Assembly: GCF_029637605.1 (NCBI RefSeq)
Contig: NZ_CP121261.1
Span: forward strand, 248,001 to 312,000
Reading direction: 5' to 3'
Source: Achromobacter spanius
GTDB lineage: Bacteria > Pseudomonadota > Gammaproteobacteria > Burkholderiales > Burkholderiaceae_B
DNA length: 64,000 nt
This document shows positions 28,838 to 37,332 of this stretch, piece after piece. The translations under genes and the position numbers were made by a program. Position 1 is the stretch's first letter. Every line of letters starts with the position of its first letter. The notes under the pieces were generated by a model. That model saw only the letters and a program-made list of their open reading frames with translations, was not told the DNA's origin and did not search any database.

Positions 28838-29098
28838 TCAGGCGCGCCGCTGCGCGGTGACAAAGGCCGCCAGGCTGTTGATGCTGGTGAAATGCTCGCG
28901 CATGTTGCGCGTTTCCGGGTCGATGGCGATGCTGTAGCGCTTTTGCAGCGCCAGGCCCAGCTCCAGCGCATCGACCGAATCCAGCCCCAGGCCGTCGCCG
29001 AAGAGTTGCGAGTCGGACGCGATGTCGTCGGGGGTGATGTCTTCCAGCCCCAGCGATTCAATGACGAGCGTTTTAAGCTCAAGTTCCAGTTGGTTCAT
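28838..29098 (-). CDS. Acyl carrier protein 1 (APE cluster)
   Basis: An 86-aa ACP with Ser41 in GLGLDSVDALEL as the phosphopantetheine site. It overlaps the end of the acyltransferase gene (ATGA). It is modified by the phosphopantetheinyl transferase encoded divergently at 30828, if that enzyme serves this cluster. Confidence 0.92.
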   Translation of the reverse strand: MNQLELELKTLVIESLGLEDITPDDIASDSQLFGDGLGLDSVDALELGLALQKRYSIAIDPETRNMREHFTSINSLAAFVTAQRRA

Positions 29099-29940
29099 CC
29101 CGCTTCAACTCCGCTGCCACCCGCCCGGGTGGCTTGTTCGTTCATGACAGCACCGGCCGGCGCGCGCGCCAGCTCGGCTTCGAAATAGGCATGCAGCCAG
29201 GCATTCATCTTGCGTCCGGCGGCGGGCAGGGGGTGCGCGCTGCTCCAGACGGTGGGGTCGATGTCTTCGCCCACCTGGATCACATAGCGCATCCGGCGCG
29301 CCGGAATGCGGTACCACGGTTCGCCCTTGGTCAGGCTGCGCGGGTTCATCTGAATGACGACAGGCGTGACGACCCGCGCCCCACGCAGTGCGATGGCGCA
29401 GGCGCCCCGGTGGAACTGCGGCAAGGCATCGGGGGGCGTGCGCGTGCCCTCAGGAAAGACGATCAAGGTTTCGCCGTTGCGCAGCACGTCGGCGGCACGG
29501 TCGAACATGTCGAAGCTCTCGTCGTTCGTGATGTAGCCGGCGTTGGCGATGGGGCCGCGCGTGAACGGGTTGGTGGCCAGGCCGTGCTTGACGATGCAGT
29601 TGGCGTTCTTGACGTGGCCCACCAGGAAGACGACGTCGAGCAACGACGGGTGATTGGCCAGAATCATCTGCCCGGGCTTGCCCAGGCGTTCGGCGCCCTT
29701 GAATTCCACGGTCAGGATGCCCACGCGAACCATGAACCGGATGAACAGGCGGAACGTGCCGTTCAGCGCCCAGCGCGCGCGGCGCTGGCGTTCCAGCTTG
29801 CCGCCGGGCAACAGTCGTTGAGGCGGGAAGATCAGCACGCGTAACAGCACGCCGCCCAGGCCGAACATCGTGAACGCCACGCCGGTGGCCAACAGGCGCC
29901 AGAGCCAGAAGTCCTGGCGGGTTTGCGTAGTACTTGTCAT
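29095..29940 (-). CDS. PlsC-like lysophospholipid acyltransferase
   Basis: A 281-aa membrane acyltransferase with an N-terminal helix (about 14-38), the HX4D box NHPSLLD and the FPEGTRT box, which together form the active site and glycerol-phosphate pocket. In APE loci it is thought to build or acylate the lipid anchor of the pigment. It overlaps the chain-length factor gene (ATGA) and the ACP gene downstream (ATGA). Confidence 0.88.
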   Translation of the reverse strand: MTSTTQTRQDFWLWRLLATGVAFTMFGLGGVLLRVLIFPPQRLLPGGKLERQRRARWALNGTFRLFIRFMVRVGILTVEFKGAERLGKPGQMILANHPSLLDVVFLVGHVKNANCIVKHGLATNPFTRGPIANAGYITNDESFDMFDRAADVLRNGETLIVFPEGTRTPPDALPQFHRGACAIALRGARVVTPVVIQMNPRSLTKGEPWYRIPARRMRYVIQVGEDIDPTVWSSAHPLPAAGRKMNAWLHAYFEAELARAPAGAVMNEQATRAGGSGVEAG

Positions 29941-30692
29941 GCGTTGCGGGTCCAGGTCCAGCGTCGGGCGCGATTCGCATGCCCCCAGGAGGGCGTGCGC
30001 AGCGTCAGGTGGCGCAGCAGATTCAAGGGGTTGGGCCAGGGTTGCGATGCCTCGGAGGCGGGGCCCGCGGCGGCCTCCGCGTCAGGTCGCAGGGCCGGCT
30101 CGGTCGACATGGCCAGCGTCCATTCAGTGCCCGCGCGCAGGTGGAAGGCGGCCGCGTAGGTGTAGGGCACGTCGTCAATCCACGGGGCATAAGGGGCGGG
30201 CGGGCGCTCTTCGGCCAGCACCACCAGCACGTCGTCATGCCCCTGGTCCAACAACATGGCGCCTTCGATGAAGGCGTGTTCCAGGCCGTCGTCGTCTACG
30301 GAAATGGCAACGGATTCGGTGGTTTCGCGGCGTATGATCGACCACTGCGCGGCAATGGCGTTGTGCACGGACAGGCCAAATGCGGTGGGTGACAAGGGTT
30401 CATCCGCCGCCAAGGACTGCAACAGGCCAAAATTGCGGCTGGTTTCACCGTGCCGCGAGGCAAACACGAACGGCATCGCGGGGCGGTCGGCAGCCAGCGG
30501 CCACGCGCACTCGAACACCGCGCGAGCCAGCGGGCTGAGTCGGCGGCGTTGCATAGGCGGCAAAAAATCCAGGCGGGGCGCGCGGGGGGCATCAAGCGGA
30601 CAGTAAGGGTGTTGCGCCCAGTAAAACCAGTCTTCGGGCGACTCCATTCCTTGCGTCCAACCTTGCCATTGCGCGATTGAAAACGTCAACAT
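29937..30692 (-). CDS. Ketosynthase chain-length factor (APE cluster)
   Basis: A 251-aa protein of the short ketoacyl synthase-like type. It keeps the fold words RLDFLPPMQRRRLSPLARAVFECAW, FASRHGETSRNFGLL and GLSVHNAIAAQWSI, but the Cys-His-His triad is not present, as expected for a chain-length factor that pairs with the ApeO-like ketosynthase. It is the first gene of the long leftward operon. The C-terminal tail (about 200-251) is poorly conserved in appearance. The promoter should lie in the 135-bp divergent spacer. Confidence 0.85.
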   Translation of the reverse strand: MLTFSIAQWQGWTQGMESPEDWFYWAQHPYCPLDAPRAPRLDFLPPMQRRRLSPLARAVFECAWPLAADRPAMPFVFASRHGETSRNFGLLQSLAADEPLSPTAFGLSVHNAIAAQWSIIRRETTESVAISVDDDGLEHAFIEGAMLLDQGHDDVLVVLAEERPPAPYAPWIDDVPYTYAAAFHLRAGTEWTLAMSTEPALRPDAEAAAGPASEASQPWPNPLNLLRHLTLRTPSWGHANRARRWTWTRNA

Positions 30693-30781
30693 AGCGCGCG
30701 ATTCTACTATGGCGTGCCACGCGGATTTTGTTTTTGATGGTTACTTTGTGTCCGCAAGCTCCCTGTAAGTTGGCTTCTTGA

Positions 30782-30797
30782 TAACTATAAATAGTTA
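30782..30797. promoter_or_regulatory. Palindromic operator candidate, APE/PPTase divergent promoter
   Basis: TAACTAT-AA-ATAGTTA is a perfect 7-bp inverted repeat in an AT-rich spacer, standing out from the GC-rich surroundings. It lies 31 bp before the phosphopantetheinyl transferase ATG and 90 bp before the operon's first start. No regulator gene is adjacent, so the protein that would bind is unknown. Confidence 0.45.
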
Positions 30798-30827
30798 CTT
30801 ATTGCTGTGGAAAATCGGGAACTATTC

Positions 30828-31466
30828 ATGTATTGGGCGGACAAAGACGCCGCCGATTACTACCGCGTGAAGGACTTGTCCGCGGATGACGCGGTACGCG
30901 CCTTGGGGCGGACCGGCCGCAAGGCGCTGGAAGACTGGCGGGTCAGCCGCGCGCTGAAGCATCACGTCCGGCGAACCGCGGCCCCTGGGGCCGCAACGTC
31001 GCTCAGCCACAGCGGCGGCCATGCCGTCTGCGCCAGCGCGCCAGGCGGCTGGCCGCTGGGCGCCGATCTTGAAAGCCTGCGCCCGCGCGACTTTTCCCGG
31101 CTTGCCGAATGGGTATGCACGCCGCAAGAGGCGGCCACGCTGGCAGCGCTGACCGGGCCGGCGCAATGCCAGCATTTTTATCTGCTGTGGACGCTGAAAG
31201 AGGCCTTCATCAAGGCGGCGGCGCTGGATTTTCCGGCGGATATGGCCTTGGTTGGGCTGGATCCGGGCGCGGACGGCCGATGGCGCTTGCGCGCGCCGCC
31301 GGGTAATTGGCGGGCATGCAGTTGGCGCCTGGGTAGCGCGTGGATGGCGTCGGTGGTCTGGCAGGCGTCTACTGATGACACAACGTATCCGATCTGGCGC
31401 GGCGCCGTGGGTTGCGCATTGCCTGCGCTAACACTTGTTGGCGAATGGCTACGCGACGCTGACTGA
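30828..31466 (+). CDS. 4'-phosphopantetheinyl transferase
   Basis: A 212-aa Sfp/AcpT-type enzyme that transfers phosphopantetheine from CoA to ACPs. The motif GADLES (Mg-binding Asp/Glu) is near residue 75, and WTLKEAFIKA near 125 is the classic W-x-x-KEA-x-x-K signature. It is divergent from the APE operon and probably activates its two ACPs. Start: ATG at 30828 has GGGA upstream; a GTG 7 codons earlier is also possible. Confidence 0.88.
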   Translation: MYWADKDAADYYRVKDLSADDAVRALGRTGRKALEDWRVSRALKHHVRRTAAPGAATSLSHSGGHAVCASAPGGWPLGADLESLRPRDFSRLAEWVCTPQEAATLAALTGPAQCQHFYLLWTLKEAFIKAAALDFPADMALVGLDPGADGRWRLRAPPGNWRACSWRLGSAWMASVVWQASTDDTTYPIWRGAVGCALPALTLVGEWLRDAD

Positions 31467-31542
31467 CATCGCTGAGCATCGCTGACGCCAGGTCTTTCAG
31501 GTTGCCACTTTGTTTTGCCCTTCGTTTTGCCCCTCGAATTTA

Positions 31543-31565
31543 AAGATGTATTATTAATGAATGTT
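31543..31565 (+). promoter_or_regulatory. NsrR binding site upstream of hmp
   Basis: AAGATGTATTA-T-TAATGAATGTT matches the NsrR consensus AAGATGYATTT-N-AAATRCATCTT at 10 of 11 positions in the left half and 8 of 11 in the right half. It lies about 40 bp before the hmp start. With nsrR just downstream of hmp, NO-dependent derepression is the expected control. Confidence 0.8.
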
Positions 31566-31603
31566 TAAAAAGCGATCCCCGATCGCCCTCCAAGGAGCAG
31601 CAG

Positions 31604-32821
31604 ATGTTGAGCCCCCAAGTCCGCGCGCTGGTCAAAGCGACCGCGCCCGTTCTCAAGACCCACGGCGTGGCGTTGACGCGCCATTTCTACGCGCGCATGT
31701 TCGAGCACAATCCTGAACTGAAGCACGTCTTCAATCAGGGCCATCAGGCGGGAGGCCAGCAGCAGCATGCCCTGGCGGGCGCGGTGACGGCGTATGCCGA
31801 GCACATCGACGACCCCTCGGTGCTGGCGCCGGTGGTGACGCGCATCGTGCACAAGCACGTCAGCCTGGGCATCCGGCCCGAGCACTACGCCATCGTGGGC
31901 AAGCACTTGCTGGCGTCCATCCGCGAAGTGCTGGGCGCGGCCGCCACCGATGAGCTGGTGGACGCCTGGGCCGCCGCCTACGGTCAGTTGGCCGATCTGC
32001 TGATTGCCGAAGAATCCCGCCTGTACGCGGAATCCGCCGCCAAGCCGGGCGGTTGGACGGGCTGGCGCGCCTTCCGCGTGGTGGGCAAGCAACCGGAAAG
32101 CGCCGAGATCACATCCTTCTATCTGGCCCCGTCCGACGGCGGGGCCGTGCCGGCCTATCGCCCGGGCCAGTATGTGTCGGTGCGCGTGTACGTGCCCGAG
32201 CTGGGCCTGATGCAGCCGCGCCAATACAGCTTGTCGGACGCGCCCGGCCAGGACCGGCTGCGCATTTCCGTCAAGCGCGAAGCGGCCGGGGCCGACACGC
32301 CGGCGGGTCGTGTGTCCAACGCTTTGCATGACCGCCTGGAAGAGGGCGGCGTGCTGGACGTGGCGCCGCCGCAGGGTGATTTCCATTTGAATGACGACAG
32401 CGATGCACCCGTGGTGCTGGTGAGTGGCGGCGTTGGCCTGACCCCCATGGTGTCCATGCTGAATCATCTGGTTCGCGCCAATGACGAACGCCAGATTCGT
32501 TTTGTTCATGGCTGTCGCAACCGTTCGGTGCACGCCATGAAAGACCATGTGAACCAGATTGCGGCCGAGCGCGGCAACGTGCGCAAGGCGGTCTTCTACG
32601 AAGAGGTGGGCCACGGCGACCAGGCTGGCGTTGATTACGACCATCGTGGCCGCGTGGATCTGCGAGCCATCTCGGACGACGCCATCGTGCCCGGCGCCGA
32701 CTACTACCTGTGCGGGCCGGCGCCCTTCATGGCCGCGCAACGCGCCGCCTTGCTGGAGCTGGGCGTGGACCCGGGACGCATCCATGCCGAAGCGTTCGGC
32801 ACCGGCGGCGCGCCTGCCTGA
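31604..32821 (+). CDS. hmp: Flavohemoprotein, nitric oxide dioxygenase
   Basis: A 405-aa enzyme that oxidises NO to nitrate with O2 and NAD(P)H. The globin domain (1 to about 140) has distal Tyr29 and proximal His85. The FAD domain has RQYSLSD (RxYS) near 205. The NAD domain has LVSGGVGLTPMVSML near 270 and ends AFG. A strong AAGGAG precedes the ATG. An NsrR site lies upstream and nsrR follows, so this is a self-contained NO-response unit. Confidence 0.96.
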   Translation: MLSPQVRALVKATAPVLKTHGVALTRHFYARMFEHNPELKHVFNQGHQAGGQQQHALAGAVTAYAEHIDDPSVLAPVVTRIVHKHVSLGIRPEHYAIVGKHLLASIREVLGAAATDELVDAWAAAYGQLADLLIAEESRLYAESAAKPGGWTGWRAFRVVGKQPESAEITSFYLAPSDGGAVPAYRPGQYVSVRVYVPELGLMQPRQYSLSDAPGQDRLRISVKREAAGADTPAGRVSNALHDRLEEGGVLDVAPPQGDFHLNDDSDAPVVLVSGGVGLTPMVSMLNHLVRANDERQIRFVHGCRNRSVHAMKDHVNQIAAERGNVRKAVFYEEVGHGDQAGVDYDHRGRVDLRAISDDAIVPGADYYLCGPAPFMAAQRAALLELGVDPGRIHAEAFGTGGAPA

Positions 32822-32835
32822 GCGGTGTATCCTGG

Positions 32836-32856
32836 CGGCCTGATCTTGCCAGGCCG
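32836..32856 (+). terminator. Hairpin between hmp and nsrR
   Basis: CGGCCTG (32836-32842) and CAGGCCG (32850-32856) form a 7-bp stem with a 7-nt loop, 15 bp past the hmp stop. There is no T-run, so it may attenuate rather than stop transcription into nsrR. Confidence 0.35.
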
Positions 32857-32877
32857 ACCCGGGCCCCCATCCACGCC

Positions 32878-33315
32878 ATGCAACTGACCCGATTCACCGA
32901 CTTCGGCCTGCGCGTCCTGATGTACCTGACGCAATGCCGTGACCGGCCCGCCGCCGTGACCATTCCGGAGATCGCCGCGCGGTTCGACGTGTCGCGCAAT
33001 CACCTGGTCAAAGTGGTGCACTTCATGTCGCAACGCGGCTGGGTCAGCACCGTGCGTGGCAAGGGTGGCGGCTTGCGCCTGGCGCGCGAGCCGTCTGCCT
33101 ATCAGGTGGGCGACCTGATCCGCGAACTGGAACAGCAAGGGCCCTTGATCGACTGCCGCGAACCGCCCTGTGCGCTGGACGGCGCGTGCCGGCTGGCGGG
33201 CGTGCTGGCGCAAACGCTGGCGGCGTTCTATGACGCACTCAACGCCTACACCCTGGCCGACCTGGTGCGCGACCCCACTGCCGCCGCCATCATCAAGCTG
33301 CACCGCGCCGCCTGA
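32878..33315 (+). CDS. nsrR: Rrf2-family NO-sensing repressor
   Basis: A 145-aa repressor. An N-terminal winged helix starts MQLTRFTDFGLRVLMYL (typical NsrR opening). Three cysteines, Cys93, Cys98 and Cys104 (C-x4-C-x5-C), are spaced as in NsrR for iron-sulfur cluster binding. The cluster reacts with NO and DNA binding is lost. It lies 56 bp after hmp on the same strand; the binding site is before hmp. IscR is excluded by this opening and context. Confidence 0.92.
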   Translation: MQLTRFTDFGLRVLMYLTQCRDRPAAVTIPEIAARFDVSRNHLVKVVHFMSQRGWVSTVRGKGGGLRLAREPSAYQVGDLIRELEQQGPLIDCREPPCALDGACRLAGVLAQTLAAFYDALNAYTLADLVRDPTAAAIIKLHRAA

Positions 33316-33427
33316 ACTGAAACCCAGGGCATGATGTTTTGTTATGGATGCTGCGGCGTTTGGCATTTGCCGGACGGCCCGCGCGCGCTCCAGAATGGAG
33401 GCGTTCCCTGTTCTCTTGGATGAAGGC

Positions 33428-34675
33428 ATGCGCGTTTGCGTAATCGGTGCGGGCGTGGTCGGTGTGACGTCCGCCTATTTCCTGGCGCGCCAGGGCCACG
33501 ACGTGGTGCTGGTGGACAGCCAGGCGCGTCCGGCCGAGGTGTCCAGCTACGCCAACGGCGGCCAGCTCAGTTATAGCTATGTGGCCCCGCTGGCCGGCCC
33601 GGGCGTGCTGCCCAGCGTGCCCGGCTGGCTGCTGCGCCAGGATTCCCCGCTGCGTTTCCGGCCCAGGCTCGATCCCCATCAATGGCGTTGGTGCCTGCAA
33701 TTTGCCTTGGCCTGCCGCGCGTCGGTCGCCAAGGCGTCCACCGCGCAACTGCTGGGCTTGTCCTACCTGAGCCGCGACGTCATGCACACGCTGCTGGAAC
33801 AGGAAAATCTGGATTTCGGCCACTTGAAAAACGGCAAGCTGATTGCCTATCGCAGCGCGGCCTTGCTGGACAAGGCGCGTGCCCTGGTCGCGTACCAGGC
33901 GGGCCATGGCGCTCAGCAGCAGGTGCTGGACGCCCCGCAGACCTTGGCGATGGAGCCGGCGCTTGCCGCCATGGGCAGCAAACTGGCCGGCGCCATCTAC
34001 ACCCCCAGCGAAGAAGCCGGCGATTGCCGTCAGTTCACCGAAGGCCTGTTCGACCGCCTGCAATCGCTGGGCAACGTGGAATGCGCGATGTCCAACGCGG
34101 TAACCGGATTGCAGCGGGAAGGCAGCCGCATCGTGGCCGTGAACACGCGCAACGGCGATATCGGCGCCGACGCCATTGTGTTGGCCACCGGCATCGGCAC
34201 CCGCGCGCTGCTCAAGCCGCTGGGGCATGACGTGCCCTTGTATCCGCTGAAGGGCTACAGCCTGAGCGTGCCCTTGGCGGACGACGACACCGTGGCCCCG
34301 CGCATCAGCGTCACAGACTACGAGCGCCGCATTGTCTACGCGCGCGTGGGCAAGGTGCTGCGCATTGCCGCCATGGTCGATATCGGCAGCGCCAACGCCG
34401 ATATTGATCCGGCGCGCGTGGCGCTGTTGAAGCAACAGGTGCGCGAGGCGTTTCCGGCGCTGGACCTGACCCAGGCCATTCCCTGGGCCGGCCTGCGTCC
34501 CGCCACGCCCACGGGCAAACCGCTGATCGGGCGCAGCCCCGCGGCCGACAACCTGTGGCTCAACATCGGCCAGGGCGCCTTGGGCTTTACCCTGGCCTGC
34601 GGCAGCGCCGCGCTGCTGACGGCGCAGATGGCCGGCCTGGAATTGCCGCTGGACCCCGCGCCGTTCCGGCCTTGA
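33428..34675 (+). CDS. dadA: D-amino acid dehydrogenase, DadA type
   Basis: A 415-aa FAD enzyme oxidising D-amino acids to 2-oxo acids and passing electrons to the respiratory chain. GAGVVG at 7-12 binds FAD. SSYANGGQLSYSY is the DadA signature near residue 42. PWAGLRPATPTGKPLIG and the C-terminal GQGALGFTLACGSA are also typical. The usual partner (alanine racemase) is not adjacent. A longer frame starts upstream, but ATG at 33428 gives the standard N-terminus. Confidence 0.9.
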   Translation: MRVCVIGAGVVGVTSAYFLARQGHDVVLVDSQARPAEVSSYANGGQLSYSYVAPLAGPGVLPSVPGWLLRQDSPLRFRPRLDPHQWRWCLQFALACRASVAKASTAQLLGLSYLSRDVMHTLLEQENLDFGHLKNGKLIAYRSAALLDKARALVAYQAGHGAQQQVLDAPQTLAMEPALAAMGSKLAGAIYTPSEEAGDCRQFTEGLFDRLQSLGNVECAMSNAVTGLQREGSRIVAVNTRNGDIGADAIVLATGIGTRALLKPLGHDVPLYPLKGYSLSVPLADDDTVAPRISVTDYERRIVYARVGKVLRIAAMVDIGSANADIDPARVALLKQQVREAFPALDLTQAIPWAGLRPATPTGKPLIGRSPAADNLWLNIGQGALGFTLACGSAALLTAQMAGLELPLDPAPFRP

Positions 34676-34758
34676 ATCCGCAGGGGTTCAAGATTCACGG
34701 GCGTTCAATACAAGCCCACGCCGCGCCGCCATAGTGTTGCTCTCTAGCGGGAGCATCC

Positions 34759-35754
34759 ATGAGCATTTTCCAAAGAACCACCATCGCGCTGGCGCGTAGC
34801 CCCGCGATGGGACGCGCCATGCGGGCGGTGGCGGCGCGCACATCGCTGGCGCAGCGCTTTGTAGGCGGGGCGGACGTGGACGCCGCCGTGCGCACCGCGC
34901 AGCGGCTGCGCGACGCGCACGGCATCCGGGCATCGCTGTTCTACCTGGGCGAATATGTGGCCGAGCCGGCCGCCATCGAGCACAACGTATCGCAGGCCAT
35001 CAACGCTTGCGGCGCGCTGGCCGCGGCGGGCCTGGACGTGCATGTGTCGGTGGACCCCACCGCCATCGGCTACATGGCCAGCGACGCGCTGGGCGAGGCC
35101 AACGCGCGGCGCATTGGCCAGGCCGTGCGGCAGCCGGCGGGGCAGGCGACAGGGCAAGCGACAGGGCAAGAAGCGGGCGCGGGGCGGAACTGGATGGTGC
35201 TGGACATGGAAGATGCCGGCATCCGCGAACGCACCTGCGCCTTGCATCGCGGCTTGCTGCAAGCGGGCCTGCCTGTCGGCCTTACCTTGCAGGCGCGGCG
35301 GCGGCGCACGCCGGAAGACCTGGCCTGGGCGATTCGCCAACAGACGTCCTTGCGCCTGGTGAAGGGCGCGTTTCCCGAGCGCGCGCTGGACCACGCGGGC
35401 CGCGACCGCATCGACCATGCCTATCTGGACGCGGCCGCCATCATGCTGTCACGCGAGGCGCGCGAAGCCGGCTTCTACCCCGTGTTCGGCACGCACGACG
35501 ATCGCCTGGCCGGTGCCATCATGGCCTTGGCGCGCGAGCGCGGCTGGTCCCCCGACGCGTTTGAATTTGAAATGCTCTATGGCGTGCGGCCGGACTGGCA
35601 ACTGGCGCTGCGCGGCTTGGGCTATAACGTCAGGGTTTATCTGCCCTTTGGTGGCGATTGGTGGCCCTACGCCATCCGCCGCGTGGGCGAAAATCCCGGC
35701 AATGCGTGGCTGCTGGCCCGTTCGTTGAAGGCTGACGGCGGGTACTTTGGTTAG
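34759..35754 (+). CDS. Proline dehydrogenase (monofunctional)
   Basis: A 331-aa FAD-binding TIM-barrel enzyme that oxidises proline to pyrroline-5-carboxylate. Family motifs: MVLDMEDAG, TLQARRRRTPED, RLVKGAFPE, FGTHDD, FEFEMLYGVR and VYLPFGGDWWPYAIRRVGENPGNA. The last binds FAD and proline. It is much shorter than PutA and lacks the P5C dehydrogenase half. A 12-bp repeat (35140-35175) encodes GQATGQATGQEA, a loop insert before the barrel strand. It follows dadA by 83 bp; both feed electrons from amino acids to the membrane. Confidence 0.88.
   Translation: MSIFQRTTIALARSPAMGRAMRAVAARTSLAQRFVGGADVDAAVRTAQRLRDAHGIRASLFYLGEYVAEPAAIEHNVSQAINACGALAAAGLDVHVSVDPTAIGYMASDALGEANARRIGQAVRQPAGQATGQATGQEAGAGRNWMVLDMEDAGIRERTCALHRGLLQAGLPVGLTLQARRRRTPEDLAWAIRQQTSLRLVKGAFPERALDHAGRDRIDHAYLDAAAIMLSREAREAGFYPVFGTHDDRLAGAIMALARERGWSPDAFEFEMLYGVRPDWQLALRGLGYNVRVYLPFGGDWWPYAIRRVGENPGNAWLLARSLKADGGYFG
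35140..35175 (+). repeat. 12-bp tandem repeat within proline dehydrogenase
   Basis: Units GGGCAGGCGACA, GGGCAAGCGACA and GGGCAAGAAGCG encode a Gly-Gln-Ala-Thr type loop. It is in frame, and in a position where other proline dehydrogenases have a short turn. Confidence 0.8.
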
Positions 35755-35785
35755 CGGCGCTATTGCGTTTTTTTTTGACGATTCC

Positions 35786-36658
35786 ATGGCGGTTTCCCAA
35801 CACATCTGGCATTGCGGCGCGGGCTTGCCCGGAGACGTGCTGATCGCGGACTTGCGCGCCTATCGCTACGCGCCGCATTTCCACGACGCCTGGTCCATCG
35901 GTGCTGTCGAACACGGCCGCTGCGCGTTCACCGTGCATGGCGTGGCGCATTCGGCTGCCGCGGGCGATCTAGTGGTGATCGCGCCTGGTCAGGTGCACAC
36001 GGGCGGCACGTCGGACGCGCCCTTGGCCTACCGCATGGCGTACATCGACGCCGCCTGGTTCGACGACCACGCGCGGGCCTGGTTTGGCGCCGCCGCGCGC
36101 TTGGCCGCGCCGGTCATCACGGCGCCCGCGCTGTGCGCACAATGGCTGGCCGCGCTGACGCCAGCCGCTATCCCCGATAGCGAACGCCGCGAACGCATTT
36201 CGGCTGCGTTGTTCGGGCTCTTGGCCGAGCATGGCAACCCCGCCAGCGCGGAGCATATTGGCGGGGCTGATGGTGCTGATGGGGCCGGCAGGACGGACGG
36301 GAAGAACGAGGCGGACGTCTGCGCCTTGCTGCGCGAGCGCATGGCCGCCGACCCGGCTTGCGCGCCGGACCTGGAAGCGCTGGCGCGCGCACAGGACCGC
36401 CATCGCACCACGCTGGTCAAGCAGTTTGCGCGCCGCTACGGTCTGCCGCCGCAGGCTTGGTTGCGCAACTGGCGGGTGGCACGGGCGCGGGTGTTGTTGC
36501 GCGCCGGCCTGCCCTTGGCGCAGGCGGCCCAGGCCGTGGGCTTTGCGGATCAGGCCCACCTGACCCGTGTGTTCAAGCAGGTTTACGGCAGCACGCCGGG
36601 CGCGCTGCTGCGCGCGGATTCCCAGACGTTGCGAGCGCGCGGCGTTTCGATCCGGTAA
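35786..36658 (+). CDS. AraC-family regulator
   Basis: A 290-aa regulator. An N-terminal AraC cupin (PHFHDAWSIGAVEHGRCAF, GDLVVIAPGQVHTGG) is followed by a Gly/Asp-rich linker near 165-180 and a C-terminal double HTH ending in GFADQAHLTRVFKQVYGSTPGALLRA. The domain order suits sensing of a small ligand, often controlling an amino-acid exporter (LysE type) in this layout. No clear target lies adjacent. A nine-T run at 35768-35776 lies 9 bp before the ATG. Its 3' end overlaps the convergent reductase gene by 76 bp. Confidence 0.85.
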   Translation: MAVSQHIWHCGAGLPGDVLIADLRAYRYAPHFHDAWSIGAVEHGRCAFTVHGVAHSAAAGDLVVIAPGQVHTGGTSDAPLAYRMAYIDAAWFDDHARAWFGAAARLAAPVITAPALCAQWLAALTPAAIPDSERRERISAALFGLLAEHGNPASAEHIGGADGADGAGRTDGKNEADVCALLRERMAADPACAPDLEALARAQDRHRTTLVKQFARRYGLPPQAWLRNWRVARARVLLRAGLPLAQAAQAVGFADQAHLTRVFKQVYGSTPGALLRADSQTLRARGVSIR

Positions 36659-37248
36659 TCCGAGTATTTCCGGCTGAAGAACGTGGCGCCCAGTTGCTCG
36701 GCCGCCCGCAAGGGCTCACGTGGGTCGGCCGCGATTTCTCCGCGCAGGTTGCCGGCGCCATGCACAAACCCCACGAAATCCGAGTGCGTGTAGCGCGCGT
36801 ATTCCTGCACCTGGTGCACGATGCCCAGTGCCGCGCCGGGGTAGGTTTCTTCAGACGCCACGGCCAGGCCCAGCCGCTTGCCGGTCATGCGCGCCTTGAC
36901 CCTTTCTGGTTCCGGCCCGCTGCCCGCGTAGTGCGTGAACGAGCGGTCAAAGAACGCCTTGGTCTGCGCCGACATGCCGTACCAATAGATAGGCGTGCAG
37001 ATCAGGGCGCCGTCGGCCGGCAGGAAATGCTCAAGGAACAGCTCTGGATAGCGGTCTTCGGGCGCGGGCTGGTGCCGCAGGTCCGACAGGAAGCCGTTGA
37101 GGTAGTCGTCAAGAAAGAGCAGCGTGGTGGCAATCCCGGCGGCGTTCGCGCCGCGTTGCGCGGCCGCGCCCAGCGCCGCGCTATTACCGTCGCGGCGGGG
37201 GCTGCCCACCAGAATAAGCAAGCGTTGAGTAGGATGATTTGAGTTCAT
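36583..37248 (-). CDS. NADPH-dependent FMN reductase/quinone reductase
   Basis: A 221-aa flavodoxin-fold oxidoreductase. LVGSPRRDGNSAAL (residues about 11-24) is the FMN phosphate loop. CTPIYWYGMSAQTKAFFDR is the second FMN/dimer motif of the iron-sulfur flavoprotein/WrbA-like group. It likely reduces quinones, nitro or azo compounds. It is divergent from a LysR gene with a perfect palindrome between them, so that LysR probably controls it. The last roughly 25 codons run antisense to the AraC gene end. Confidence 0.85.
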   Translation of the reverse strand: MNSNHPTQRLLILVGSPRRDGNSAALGAAAQRGANAAGIATTLLFLDDYLNGFLSDLRHQPAPEDRYPELFLEHFLPADGALICTPIYWYGMSAQTKAFFDRSFTHYAGSGPEPERVKARMTGKRLGLAVASEETYPGAALGIVHQVQEYARYTHSDFVGFVHGAGNLRGEIAADPREPLRAAEQLGATFFSRKYSDYRIETPRARNVWESARSSAPGVLP

Positions 37249-37332
37249 GGAGAGTCCTTCGGGTAGATTCAAAATCAATGCATTACTGTAGGTATCACTC
37301 CATCCAGCGACAAATGACGAATCCTTGATTAA

